The translations under genes and the position numbers were made by a program. A DNA stretch of 58,034 nt from Spirochaetaceae bacterium (GTDB taxonomy: Bacteria; Spirochaetota; Spirochaetia; DSM-27196; PWMO01). The DNA lies in the NCBI GenBank assembly GCA_007693945.1, contig RECP01000088.1:1-58034 (forward strand), in the 5' to 3' direction. Under the pieces are notes generated by a model. That model had not been told where the DNA came from, searched no databases, and was given only the letters and a program-made list of their open reading frames with translations. Of this stretch, positions 17,740 through 25,758 are shown piece after piece (within the stretch, counting starts at the first letter, position 1; each line of letters begins with the position of its first letter).

Positions 17740-18513
17740 TCACCTGCTGTCCTGGTTGAGCTCGGCAATCACGCGGAGTCCGTCCAGCGTCAGCCATGGA
17801 TCGACGCTGTCAATTACCGTCAACCGTCTGGCCATGCGCTCCGAGAGTCCTCCGGTTGCAATCACGTGGACCTTCCCGCCCATCTCACGCTTCATGTGGG
17901 TGACCACGTGGGTCACCAGCCCCTCGTAGCCCAGCACTATTCCCGCGCGCAGTGCCCCGGCGGTGTCGGTACCGATGGCGGTCTGCGGTTCACCGAGGTC
18001 GATCTCCGGCAACTGCGCCGTCCCGGTTGACAGCGCGTAGACTGCTGTGTTGAGCCCCGGCGCAATAGCTGCACCCAGGATGCGAGCGTCCGAAGAGACC
18101 GCGGTAAAGGTCAGCGCAGTTCCGAAATCCACCACGATGCAGCCGCTGCCCAATCGAGCGTAGGCCGCCGCCGCGTTGGCAACCAGATCACTGCCGAGTT
18201 CCGCCGGATTACCAATGTCAATGGTGATATTCAGCCGGATACCGGGACGCACCACCAGCACCGGAACTTCGGCCAGCTGCATGGCTGCGGCTGCCAGTGA
18301 TTCCGTCAATGCCGGCACAACGCTGGAAATCACAACCGAAGCGATGCGGCCCGGATCAACGCCTGCCTCGCGCAGCAGTCCCGACATGATCAAGCGGTAT
18401 TCGTCGGCCATACGGTCGTGCACGCTCTGCAGCCTGAAGTGGCACTCAACCGCAGCGTCACGAAACACTCCAATAACGATGTTGGTATTGCCGATATCGA
18501 TCGCGAGCAACAT
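17740..18513 (-). CDS. coaX: Type III pantothenate kinase
   Basis: The 257-residue ASKHA-fold kinase phosphorylates pantothenate, the first step of CoA synthesis. Motifs are the phosphate-1 loop AIDIGNTNIVIG, SSVVPALTESL, the GADLVANAAAAYA-type block (here GSDLVANAAAAYARLG), VDFGTALTFTAV (phosphate 2) and VIATGGLSERM (adenosine). AGGTGG precedes the ATG. Type III enzymes are common in spirochaetes. It is transcribed divergently from the PilZ gene, with only 38 nt between the two starts. Confidence 0.95.
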   Translation of the reverse strand: MLLAIDIGNTNIVIGVFRDAAVECHFRLQSVHDRMADEYRLIMSGLLREAGVDPGRIASVVISSVVPALTESLAAAAMQLAEVPVLVVRPGIRLNITIDIGNPAELGSDLVANAAAAYARLGSGCIVVDFGTALTFTAVSSDARILGAAIAPGLNTAVYALSTGTAQLPEIDLGEPQTAIGTDTAGALRAGIVLGYEGLVTHVVTHMKREMGGKVHVIATGGLSERMARRLTVIDSVDPWLTLDGLRVIAELNQDSR

Positions 18514-18527
18514 AGCGCCACCTTTCG

Positions 18528-18536
18528 TGCTATACT
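18528..18536 (+). promoter_or_regulatory. Extended -10 element upstream of the PilZ gene
   Basis: TGCTATACT carries the TGn extension plus a five-of-six -10 box. No good -35 is seen at the expected spacing. The start codon at 18552 follows GAGG at 18544-18547. Confidence 0.4.
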
Positions 18537-18551
18537 CTGTATCGAGGTAGC

Positions 18552-19565
18552 ATGTATTTGCTTCAGGTGCAAGATGTACAACGCGAAGTTATTCGGCGCG
18601 TTATGGAGGCATATCGTGCACGCCCGCTGGAGCTGGCAATTGTGCTGGGCGGTGTCGTGCTGCTGATAGGCGGGCTGTGGGTCTACACTCGCGTTGAGCA
18701 GCGTCGCTATCGGCGCGAACGCAGCCGCCGCGCGCAGGCTGCCTACGATGAGAAGACTGATCAGCTCAAAATACCTCCGTCATGGCAGTCGCTGCTGGAA
18801 CGCATGGCGCTCTACCTGCCGAACTCTGAAGACAAGTATCTCCTGCTGGAGAACGAGTGGATGTTCAACTCGTGTGCGCAGAAGCTGCTGGAACAGGATG
18901 AGGCCCCGGCCGACGCCATTGCCGCGCTGCGGCTGCAATTGGGCTTTGCCCAGAATCGCGAAAAAGCTCCGAGTTCAACAGTCCATCTCCCCGAAGGCAG
19001 CACGGTCTTTGTGCGCCGGCTCAAAGGAGAGCGCCCGGTGCGTGGACGTGTTATGGCACCTGAGCCTCACGCCTTCCGTGTAGTCGTGCCACCCGGGGCG
19101 CACTTCCGCACCGGTTCGTCGGTCGACGTCTTCTACCAGAGCCACACGGGCATCTTTCGGATCCACACGCTGGTACAGAACATCGAGGACAACGTGCTCT
19201 CCCTGCGCCATTCGGAAACCCTGACGCGGTATCAGAAGCGCAAGTATTTCCGGCGTAACGTCAAGATGCCGGTACTGGTCAGGCGCGCGGATTCAGACCA
19301 GGCGGCACTGCAATCGACGATCGAGGACCTTGGCGGCGGCGGCGCCAGCATGCAGAATCCGGGGCAGCAATTCAGATCCGGTGACCGCCTCGAGCTGCGA
19401 TTCTCAACCGGCCTGGCGGAGCGCCTGCAGGTGATCGGTGAGGTCATCCGTACGTCGCATAACGGGAACACGCTTCATTTGCGGTTCACTTCAATTCGCG
19501 AACCGGTTCGCGACAGGATATTTCAGGCCATATTCACGCCGCGCACCCAGCAGCAGGCCAGGTAA
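18552..19565 (+). CDS. Membrane-anchored PilZ-domain protein
   Basis: The 337-residue protein has a short N-terminal region, one membrane segment at about 27-45 and a basic stop-transfer RRYRRERSRR. An extended middle region, probably a PilZN-type beta domain (about 130-220), leads into a C-terminal PilZ domain. The c-di-GMP arginine motif reads QKRKYFRRNVKMPV. The usual D/N-x-S-x-x-G motif reads DLGGGGAS, with Gly at the Ser position. C-di-GMP binding is therefore plausible but needs testing. Similar membrane PilZ proteins occur in spirochaetes. No flagellar genes are close, so the output is unknown. Confidence 0.8.
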   Translation: MYLLQVQDVQREVIRRVMEAYRARPLELAIVLGGVVLLIGGLWVYTRVEQRRYRRERSRRAQAAYDEKTDQLKIPPSWQSLLERMALYLPNSEDKYLLLENEWMFNSCAQKLLEQDEAPADAIAALRLQLGFAQNREKAPSSTVHLPEGSTVFVRRLKGERPVRGRVMAPEPHAFRVVVPPGAHFRTGSSVDVFYQSHTGIFRIHTLVQNIEDNVLSLRHSETLTRYQKRKYFRRNVKMPVLVRRADSDQAALQSTIEDLGGGGASMQNPGQQFRSGDRLELRFSTGLAERLQVIGEVIRTSHNGNTLHLRFTSIREPVRDRIFQAIFTPRTQQQAR

Positions 19566-19656
19566 GCCCTGACGGTGCGCTTCGGGCGCTGCAGCGCCGG
19601 AGTATAGGCGACCAAACCGTTGTTGCGCGATTGCGGCCGCGCCGCCCCGTGGTTAA

Positions 19657-19830
19657 TCAGGCGTATTCGTCGACAACCTGCCCTACCTGAGGGTCCGAGA
19701 CCGGTTCGGCGGGCGGTGCGCCGGATTCAGCCGGAGGCGGTTGCTGTTGGGCCGCGGCCTCGGCAGCCGGGTTTGGTTCGACCGCAGCGATATTTGAGGC
19801 GGCCGGTGTGTAGGCGTCGATCGCTTCCAT
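19657..19830 (-). CDS. Small Ala/Pro-rich protein, function unknown
   Basis: This 57-residue reading frame is rich in Ala, Pro, Gln and Glu, with the C-terminal PQVGQVVDEYA. I do not recognise a family. Translation is supported by a strong ribosome site, AAGGGGG, 8 nt before the ATG at 19830; a GTG at 19839 is also in frame. It follows the GH65 stop by about 34 nt on the same strand and is likely the last gene of that operon. A perfect 14-bp palindrome (19855-19868) sits between them. No membrane or signal segment is present, and it is probably intrinsically disordered. Confidence 0.55.
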   Translation of the reverse strand: MEAIDAYTPAASNIAAVEPNPAAEAAAQQQPPPAESGAPPAEPVSDPQVGQVVDEYA

Positions 19831-19854
19831 ACGTTTCACCCCCTTCCCTCTATT

Positions 19855-19868
19855 GGTAGTATACTACC
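19855..19868. promoter_or_regulatory. Perfect 14-bp palindrome GGTAGTATACTACC
   Basis: This exact inverted repeat overlaps the GH65 stop codon and lies just upstream of the small gene. It has the size and symmetry of a repressor operator. No promoter is obvious around it, so its function is open. Confidence 0.45.
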
Positions 19869-22194
19869 GCTGCACCGGATCAGCAAATCGAATCGTGCAG
19901 CTACCGCCGGGCTCAACGGTGGAACGAGCATCAAACACCGCAATCGCAACAGTCTCCGCACTCGAGGCGGCGGAACTGACGGTTACGGCACTGTGTGAAA
20001 CCTCCACGCTGAGCATCGCTCCGCGCAGCTGCAGGAAGAAACGCAGCGAGTGCCACTGCGCCGGCAGTCGCGGTGAGAACCGCAGCTCTGCATCGGCAAG
20101 CCGCATCTCCGCAAATCCCATAACTACTATCTGCCACGCGGCGCCGCACGCCGCGGTGTGGATTCCCCCGATGAAGGTGCCGCCGCTGACCGCCTTACTG
20201 GTACTGAACAGATCAACCGTAGCCGAACGCACAAAAAAGTCGTAGGCTTGCTGCCGATAACCGAGCCAGGCGGCCACGATAGCATAGACGGAAAAGCTCA
20301 ACGATGATCCGTGCTGCGTACGCGGAGCGTAGTAATCGTAGTTGGCCTTCATGGTCTCCAGCTCGTAGACGTCCGGATGCAGCATAAAGAGCTGCACTAC
20401 ATCGGCCTGCTTGGACACCTGGGTCTCCACCGCTATGCCGTTGGGCCAGCCCCAGTACTCGCCCGGATTGATCAACCGCTCCTGCAGCGCTTCGGGCAGA
20501 ATATCCTCCAGATCGAAGAAACCGTCGAACTGCTCTATCAGCCGGGTCTGCGGATCAACCGGAGCAATGTAGATCAGCTCGTGCATCGCACGCCACTCCC
20601 GGACTTCGTCCCTGTCCATGCCGATCGCCCCGACCAGCTCATCAAGCCTGTCGGGCGCCCGCTCCTGCAGCGTCTGCCAGGTCTGCAGTGCTATTCCGAC
20701 GGCGTGGCGCGCCATGAAGTTGGTGAACACGTTGTTGTCGACGTTCTCATGATACTCGTCGGGGCCGAGCAGGCGAATGAACTCAAAGCGGTTCTTGTCG
20801 CGCTTGAAGTAGGCGTGCGAAACCAGGAAGCGCGCAATCTCAAAGACCATCTCGGCGCCGTACTGAAGCATGAACTCCCAGTCCCCGGTGACCGTATAGT
20901 AACGCCAGACAGTATAGGCAATATCCGGTGAGACATGTATCTGCCAGTCGTTGAAGTGATTCCGGATCCTGCGCCCCGACAACACATCAACAAAGAAGTA
21001 CGATGGGCAGATCTCCTCTCCGGTATCTCCACTGACCCAGGCGTAGAAAGCGCCGCGATAACCGAGATCACGGGCCTTTTTGCGCGCTCCGTCGAGGGTG
21101 CGGTAGCGATAGGTGAGGATCCTGCGCGCCACCGACGGGTCGGTGAAGATGAACATCGGCAAATTGAAGATCTCCTGGTCCCAGAACGCCGCACCCTGGT
21201 ACGCCTGGCACGACAGACCACGCGCACCGATCGGCAGGTGGTCGGTGTGGGCCGGCGTTGCTATGAGGTTGTGATACGTGTTGTAACGCACCAGCGTTTC
21301 GGCGCGCGGATCACCGTCGATTTCGATCGCGCTCTTCTGCCACGCACGGTCCCAGATACCACAGTGGTCGGCATAGAGCGCTTCATAACCGGCGGCCGCG
21401 GCGTCGCGCAGGCCGGCGACGGCCGCGGCGACCGGGTCTTCGAGATCGTTGGATGTATACACAACCATGAAGCACTCGATTGCTATGTCGCCCTTGCCGG
21501 GTGCAAAACCGAGTTCCCGATATACGCTGCGTACCTCTTGCCGTTGCTCCACCCGTACGGGTTGCGCGTCGCTGATCACGCGATGAGAGTGAGCGACCGC
21601 TACGCGATCCGCGTGCTCGCTGGTGACCGCTTCCACCAGCAAATGGTCGCCCTGAACCACGGGATTGAAACTGCTGAAGTGCTCACCGTGCAGACTCCAC
21701 ACCTCTGAGTCGATACCCAGCCTGATGGTCACCGGCTGCCGACTGCTGATCACGCAACGGGCCGCAATCAGGTGCAGATCGGCGTAGCTGGCAAAGCGAC
21801 TGTCGCTGACTTCGGCCCGGGCGCCCCCGGCCGCCAGCCAGCGCAGCTCACGCGAGTGGACACCGTAGCGGAAGTTCAAACTGCGCCGATAATGCTCGAT
21901 AGATCCGTCAAAGAGCGACAGACGCTCACCGCCTACCAACGGTTGCAGGTAGAGTCCGTTGGGAACGTTACAGAGCTCCTTCCACGTTCCGTCGGCGGTG
22001 TCGTACGTATCGCTGACCGTGCATCCCACATACTGGCTGCTGGTCCATTCGGCGAACGTACCCCGGTAACCGAGGTAACCGTTGCCGACCATGTAGCTGC
22101 TCCCGTTGTTAACGAGATCGTCAGCAACGAACTCGCGCTCCTCAATCTCCCACCCGCTGCGGGTGAAGAGATTATGCCGTAGCTGCATCTTCAT
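19864..22194 (-). CDS. Glycoside hydrolase family 65 protein (disaccharide phosphorylase)
   Basis: The 776-residue protein is a GH65 inverting phosphorylase of the maltose/trehalose/kojibiose group. It splits an alpha-glucoside with phosphate into beta-glucose-1-phosphate and a sugar. The N-terminal beta-sandwich includes VGNGYLGYRGTF. The (alpha/alpha)6 barrel includes GARGLSCQAYQGAAFWDQEIF and CPSYFFVDVLSGRRIRNHF. GPDEYHENVDNNVFTNFMA carries the proposed general-acid Glu. HGSSLSFSVYAIVAAWLGY lines the phosphate region. Substrate preference cannot be read safely. The start at 22194 (or 22188) follows GGGAG and overlaps the methyltransferase end. Operon with a GltS-like transporter and a methyltransferase. 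Confidence 0.92.
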   Translation of the reverse strand: MKMQLRHNLFTRSGWEIEEREFVADDLVNNGSSYMVGNGYLGYRGTFAEWTSSQYVGCTVSDTYDTADGTWKELCNVPNGLYLQPLVGGERLSLFDGSIEHYRRSLNFRYGVHSRELRWLAAGGARAEVSDSRFASYADLHLIAARCVISSRQPVTIRLGIDSEVWSLHGEHFSSFNPVVQGDHLLVEAVTSEHADRVAVAHSHRVISDAQPVRVEQRQEVRSVYRELGFAPGKGDIAIECFMVVYTSNDLEDPVAAAVAGLRDAAAAGYEALYADHCGIWDRAWQKSAIEIDGDPRAETLVRYNTYHNLIATPAHTDHLPIGARGLSCQAYQGAAFWDQEIFNLPMFIFTDPSVARRILTYRYRTLDGARKKARDLGYRGAFYAWVSGDTGEEICPSYFFVDVLSGRRIRNHFNDWQIHVSPDIAYTVWRYYTVTGDWEFMLQYGAEMVFEIARFLVSHAYFKRDKNRFEFIRLLGPDEYHENVDNNVFTNFMARHAVGIALQTWQTLQERAPDRLDELVGAIGMDRDEVREWRAMHELIYIAPVDPQTRLIEQFDGFFDLEDILPEALQERLINPGEYWGWPNGIAVETQVSKQADVVQLFMLHPDVYELETMKANYDYYAPRTQHGSSLSFSVYAIVAAWLGYRQQAYDFFVRSATVDLFSTSKAVSGGTFIGGIHTAACGAAWQIVVMGFAEMRLADAELRFSPRLPAQWHSLRFFLQLRGAMLSVEVSHSAVTVSSAASSAETVAIAVFDARSTVEPGGSCTIRFADPVQR

Positions 22195-22846
22195 GCTCTC
22201 CCGAAACTGAACAGACCCATTGTGGTGGATCAGCCGCCGGCTTGAGCGCCGTACCGGAAACCAGGATTCCGCCGGCGTGATGCTCGAGCTGCTCGATGGC
22301 AAACCCCGCCTCCTGCAGCAGCAAAACCGTGTCACGCGTCAGGTTGCATCCGTTACTGAAACGGCGCCAGAGCGGGTTGGCGGCGCGCATCGGTATACGC
22401 AGCAGCGGGTGCCGCGGCAATACGTGCTCAATGAAACAGACACGACCACCGGGCGCCAGCACACGATAGAGCTCAGCCAGCCCGCGGCGGTTGTCGGTCA
22501 CGGTACAGAACAGCAGGCTGAAAACCACCGAGTCAAACGAATTATCGGCAAATGGAAGCTCTTCAACGCTCTGCTCGCAGAAGCGCACCGTGATTCCGTC
22601 CGGAAAGCCGTACCGTCGCACGCCGGGCGGGAAGGCCAGGTCAACCAGCGTCAGTTCGTCAATCTGGTCCCAACCGAAGAACGGCAGATTGACGCCGGTA
22701 CCGGTTCCCACCTCCAGAACCCGTCCGGTGGCGCGGCGAACCAGACGGCGGCGGCGGCGGCGCAGTCTCAGCGCTTCCAGCGGATGCATTGTCAGATCAA
22801 AGAGCAGGGCGGACCAGCCGTTGCCACAGATACACGGCAAACACAC
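22172..22846 (-). CDS. Class I SAM-dependent methyltransferase
   Basis: This protein of about 224 residues has motif I VLEVGTGTGVNLPF, motif II-like SVEELPFADNSFDSVVFSLL and motif III LAPGGRVCFIEHVLP, as in UbiE/COQ5-like small-molecule methyltransferases. The substrate is unknown. The start is uncertain: a GTG at 22846 comes 2 nt after the upstream stop, while an ATG at 22894 would overlap the transporter gene by about 45 nt. Neither has a good ribosome site. It overlaps the GH65 start by 23 nt. The basic run of eight arginines and lysine-like residues before motif I is unusual. Confidence 0.8.
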   Translation of the reverse strand: MCLPCICGNGWSALLFDLTMHPLEALRLRRRRRRLVRRATGRVLEVGTGTGVNLPFFGWDQIDELTLVDLAFPPGVRRYGFPDGITVRFCEQSVEELPFADNSFDSVVFSLLFCTVTDNRRGLAELYRVLAPGGRVCFIEHVLPRHPLLRIPMRAANPLWRRFSNGCNLTRDTVLLLQEAGFAIEQLEHHAGGILVSGTALKPAADPPQWVCSVSGEHEDAATA

Positions 22847-22848
22847 GT

Positions 22849-24294
22849 TCAAGCCGACCGGGGAGCCATCACCGCACCGGGTTGTCCAAGCCATATCGCG
22901 GCCGGGCGCGCAAACGCCCGTCTGCGTGACAGCAGGATATAGCTGACAAGCACAAACAGCAGATACCCGATACTCACCGCCACCGCAATCCAGAAGAACA
23001 CCATATTCCCCGTCACAAACGCGCGCACCGGCAGATTGATGGAGAGGATGAACGGGATTGCCAGCACAAAGGTAATTCCGGACGCATAGGCGTAATCGGA
23101 TGCCACCGGTGTCTCGAAATCAGGATCGACGACCCGCAGCAGCGCCAACCCCGTTGAGAGCGTTCCCGTGGACACGCCGAACACAATCAGCATACGGTGG
23201 AACTGGTGATCACCGAAAATGCGCGAGCAGATCCATGGAACGGTCAACAGCGCCACCACTGTTCCAACCGCCGACAGCACCAGGATCGGCACGATCAAGC
23301 GCGACACCACGACCACCGAGATGGCGGCGATCGCACTGGCAACCATCACATCCACCGAGAGTCCTGCGATACGATTCAGAGTCGGGTTGTCAAGAACGTA
23401 TTCGACCTTCAGACCGAAGAAGATCGCCTTGAAGAGCAGGCCGATGAGTGAGGCAAAGATGAAACTGATGCCCCACAGGTTTACTGCCAGTTCCTGGCCC
23501 AGGGGTCCTACCAGCGACAGCAGCCCGGTCATAGCCTGCAGGAACAGATATGCAGCAAAGTAGCACAGCAGTACAATTGCGGTATTGAACGTCATTGAGT
23601 CGATAGCCTCGGTCTCGGTGGTCAGGTTGGAACCCACCGGCTTGGCCGCATCGCGCGCATATACGCCGCTCTTGATGCCTTGCGCCTTGAGAACCTCGAC
23701 AAACCGTGGCTCGAGCCATCCGCGCTTGATGCCGTAGTTGATCAGAAACACACCGCCGAAGCACGACACGATGAATCCCAGCGCGGCAAACGTAAGGCCT
23801 ACGCTGCCGGCCCCGGCAATTCCGGAGACCTCCCAGCCCGTTCCAATGGCAAACGCCTGCCCCGGCCCGAGGACGAAACCGAGCGGCAGCAGGAAGCCGA
23901 ACGAGTGGTAGAGCTGAGGCATAACCGTCAGGATGAAGACCAGCGTCAGCAGCAACCCCAGCGCAGCCTGCAACGCGTACTGCGACAGCACCGCCACACT
24001 GGTTGCAAAGATTCGGCTGTCGCCGCGCGCCTCTCTTGGAGGTGCCTTGCGCAGCGCCATGGCAACAAACGAGATGCTCAAGAGATGATACGCAAGCTCT
24101 CCGAGGCCCGCAGACGTAATCCCGACCAACGGGAAGACGTAATTGTAGAGCGGCAGCAGAATGAACCCCGCGGTGAGCGCGTTGGGTATCAGATAACGCT
24201 GGAAGAACCGCACTTTGGCCCGAATCAGGGTTGCGGCAATCAGGGCGGCCGAAATCACACCGAGGTCCACGAACAGTGACCATGTAAAGTTCAT
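22849..24294 (-). CDS. Sodium:glutamate symporter family (GltS-like) transporter
   Basis: The 481-residue protein is an integral membrane protein with about 11-12 hydrophobic segments. Two inverted-repeat halves are suggested. A GltS-like signature is GFVLGPGQAFAIGTGWE, and the second half carries IFGVSTGTLSTGLALLR (here VFGVSTGTLSTGLALLR). It probably moves glutamate or another carboxylate with Na+, but the family is broad and the substrate is unproven. The ATG at 24294 is preceded by GGAGG. It heads an operon with the methyltransferase, GH65 and a small protein, driven by the promoter at 24316-24344. Confidence 0.82.
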   Translation of the reverse strand: MNFTWSLFVDLGVISAALIAATLIRAKVRFFQRYLIPNALTAGFILLPLYNYVFPLVGITSAGLGELAYHLLSISFVAMALRKAPPREARGDSRIFATSVAVLSQYALQAALGLLLTLVFILTVMPQLYHSFGFLLPLGFVLGPGQAFAIGTGWEVSGIAGAGSVGLTFAALGFIVSCFGGVFLINYGIKRGWLEPRFVEVLKAQGIKSGVYARDAAKPVGSNLTTETEAIDSMTFNTAIVLLCYFAAYLFLQAMTGLLSLVGPLGQELAVNLWGISFIFASLIGLLFKAIFFGLKVEYVLDNPTLNRIAGLSVDVMVASAIAAISVVVVSRLIVPILVLSAVGTVVALLTVPWICSRIFGDHQFHRMLIVFGVSTGTLSTGLALLRVVDPDFETPVASDYAYASGITFVLAIPFILSINLPVRAFVTGNMVFFWIAVAVSIGYLLFVLVSYILLSRRRAFARPAAIWLGQPGAVMAPRSA

Positions 24295-24315
24295 AGGCGC
24301 CTCCGTCAAACATAT

Positions 24316-24344
24316 TTTGTAAAGCAATCACTTCAGGTAGTCAA
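24316..24344 (-). promoter_or_regulatory. Promoter of the GltS-like / GH65 operon
   Basis: On the - strand, TTGACT (24339-24344), 17 nt, then TACAAA (24316-24321). The leader is about 15-20 nt with a GGAGG ribosome site. Confidence 0.55.
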
Positions 24345-24438
24345 CATTCAGCCGACCGGCTTCCGTGGGTGCTGCCCCTGTGTTGGAGAGTCCGTGTCTT
24401 GCAAGAGCGACTCGAACGCGGCATAGTGAGAGGCAGCT

Positions 24439-25749
24439 ATGAATCAGAGAATCGAACCCCGGATACTGAAAGGTTTCAGAGACTTCCTGCCGGCACAGGA
24501 GAGCCGCCGCAAGGCGGTGCAGACCGTTCTGGAGCAGGTTTTTCGCCGATACGGATTCCTGCCGATCGATACGCCGGTACTGGAATACACCGACGTACTG
24601 CTGGGAAAAGGCGGTGGCGAGACCGACAAACAGATCTACCGGTTTGAAGATAACGGCGGCCGTGATGTTTCGATGCGCTTTGACCTGACCGTGCCGTTTG
24701 CGCGTTACATGGCGCAGCATCGCGCTGAACTCTACCTTCCGTTCAAGCGTTACCACATTGCCAAGGTGTTTCGCGGAGAGAACACGCAGCGCGGGCGCTA
24801 TCGTGAGTTCACCCAGTGCGATTTCGATATTGTCGGCGTTGACTGCGCCTCGGCCGATTTTGAGATTCTGCTGCTGATGGTCCGCTCGCTGCAGGCGCTC
24901 GGCGTACGCGAGTTCCGCATCCATCTGTCCCATCGCGGGATCTTCAATCGCTTTCTGGAAACCCTTGGAGTTGGCGACAGAGCGGGCGAGGTGCTGCGCG
25001 TGGTGGACAAGATCAAGAAATCCGGCGAGGAAGCGGTCCGGGAAGAACTGACGCAGTTGCTCGATCTGCAGCGCGCCGCGCAGGTTCTGATGTTTATCAC
25101 CGCCGATGGATCGCCCGCCGAGGTTCTGACGTCACTGGTAGCTCTGGCCGGGCACGATGATGGTGATACCGGGAGGCTGGAAGCGGTACTACGCGCCTGC
25201 GCCGCGGTGGGCATAGCGGACCACGTTCGGCTTGATCCGTCAATCACGCGAGGACTCGATTACTACACCGGTATTGTCTATGAGACCTTTCTGGACCGTG
25301 CGCCCGAGATCGGCTCGGTCTGTTCCGGCGGCCGCTACAATGACCTGGCGTCGCTCTATACAAAGGAACAGCTTCCGGGAGTTGGTTCGTCCATCGGGCT
25401 GGACCGTCTGCTGACGGCGCTTGAGGAGCTTGGCCAGCACGATGCGGAGCCGGCGGCGGTCGACGTGCTGGTACTGGCCTTTGACAGCGGCGATATGGGC
25501 CACTACCACGCGCTCGCCGAGCAGTTGCGTAACGCCGGCTTCTCAGCGGAAGTCTATCCCGAAACACGCAAACTCGCCGCCCAGTTCAGTTTTGCTGCCA
25601 GGAAGGGCATTCCGGTGGCCGTCATCTGCGGTCCCGAAGAGCGCGATTCCGGCGTCGTCACCGTCAAGGATCTGGCTACCAGAGCCAACTACGACGGATT
25701 GACGCCGCAGAACGCCGTCGAAACGGTGCGCCGGATCATCGGGCGCTGA
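24439..25749 (+). CDS. hisS: Histidine--tRNA ligase
   Basis: The 436-residue class II synthetase charges tRNA-His. Motif 2 is KVFRGENTQRGRYREFTQCDFD. The histidine-A loop is DPSITRGLDYYTGIVYE. Motif 3 is GVGSSIGLDRLL. The C-terminal anticodon-binding domain (about 335-436) ends with the usual KDLATR region. N-terminal PRILKGFRDFLP is typical. GAGAGG precedes the ATG. Only 9 nt separate it from the DEAH helicase, so the two are co-transcribed. Confidence 0.96.
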   Translation: MNQRIEPRILKGFRDFLPAQESRRKAVQTVLEQVFRRYGFLPIDTPVLEYTDVLLGKGGGETDKQIYRFEDNGGRDVSMRFDLTVPFARYMAQHRAELYLPFKRYHIAKVFRGENTQRGRYREFTQCDFDIVGVDCASADFEILLLMVRSLQALGVREFRIHLSHRGIFNRFLETLGVGDRAGEVLRVVDKIKKSGEEAVREELTQLLDLQRAAQVLMFITADGSPAEVLTSLVALAGHDDGDTGRLEAVLRACAAVGIADHVRLDPSITRGLDYYTGIVYETFLDRAPEIGSVCSGGRYNDLASLYTKEQLPGVGSSIGLDRLLTALEELGQHDAEPAAVDVLVLAFDSGDMGHYHALAEQLRNAGFSAEVYPETRKLAAQFSFAARKGIPVAVICGPEERDSGVVTVKDLATRANYDGLTPQNAVETVRRIIGR

Positions 25750-25758
25750 GCGCAGGGC

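Noticed and set aside
7063..18513. Ketopantoate reductase and CoaX as one CoA operon
   Set aside because: They are about 10 kb apart on opposite strands with unrelated genes between them.
24399..24427. Promoter for hisS (TTGCAA, 17 nt, CATAGT)
   Set aside because: The start point would fall after the ribosome site GAGAGG, so it cannot give the usual hisS message; the match is also weak.
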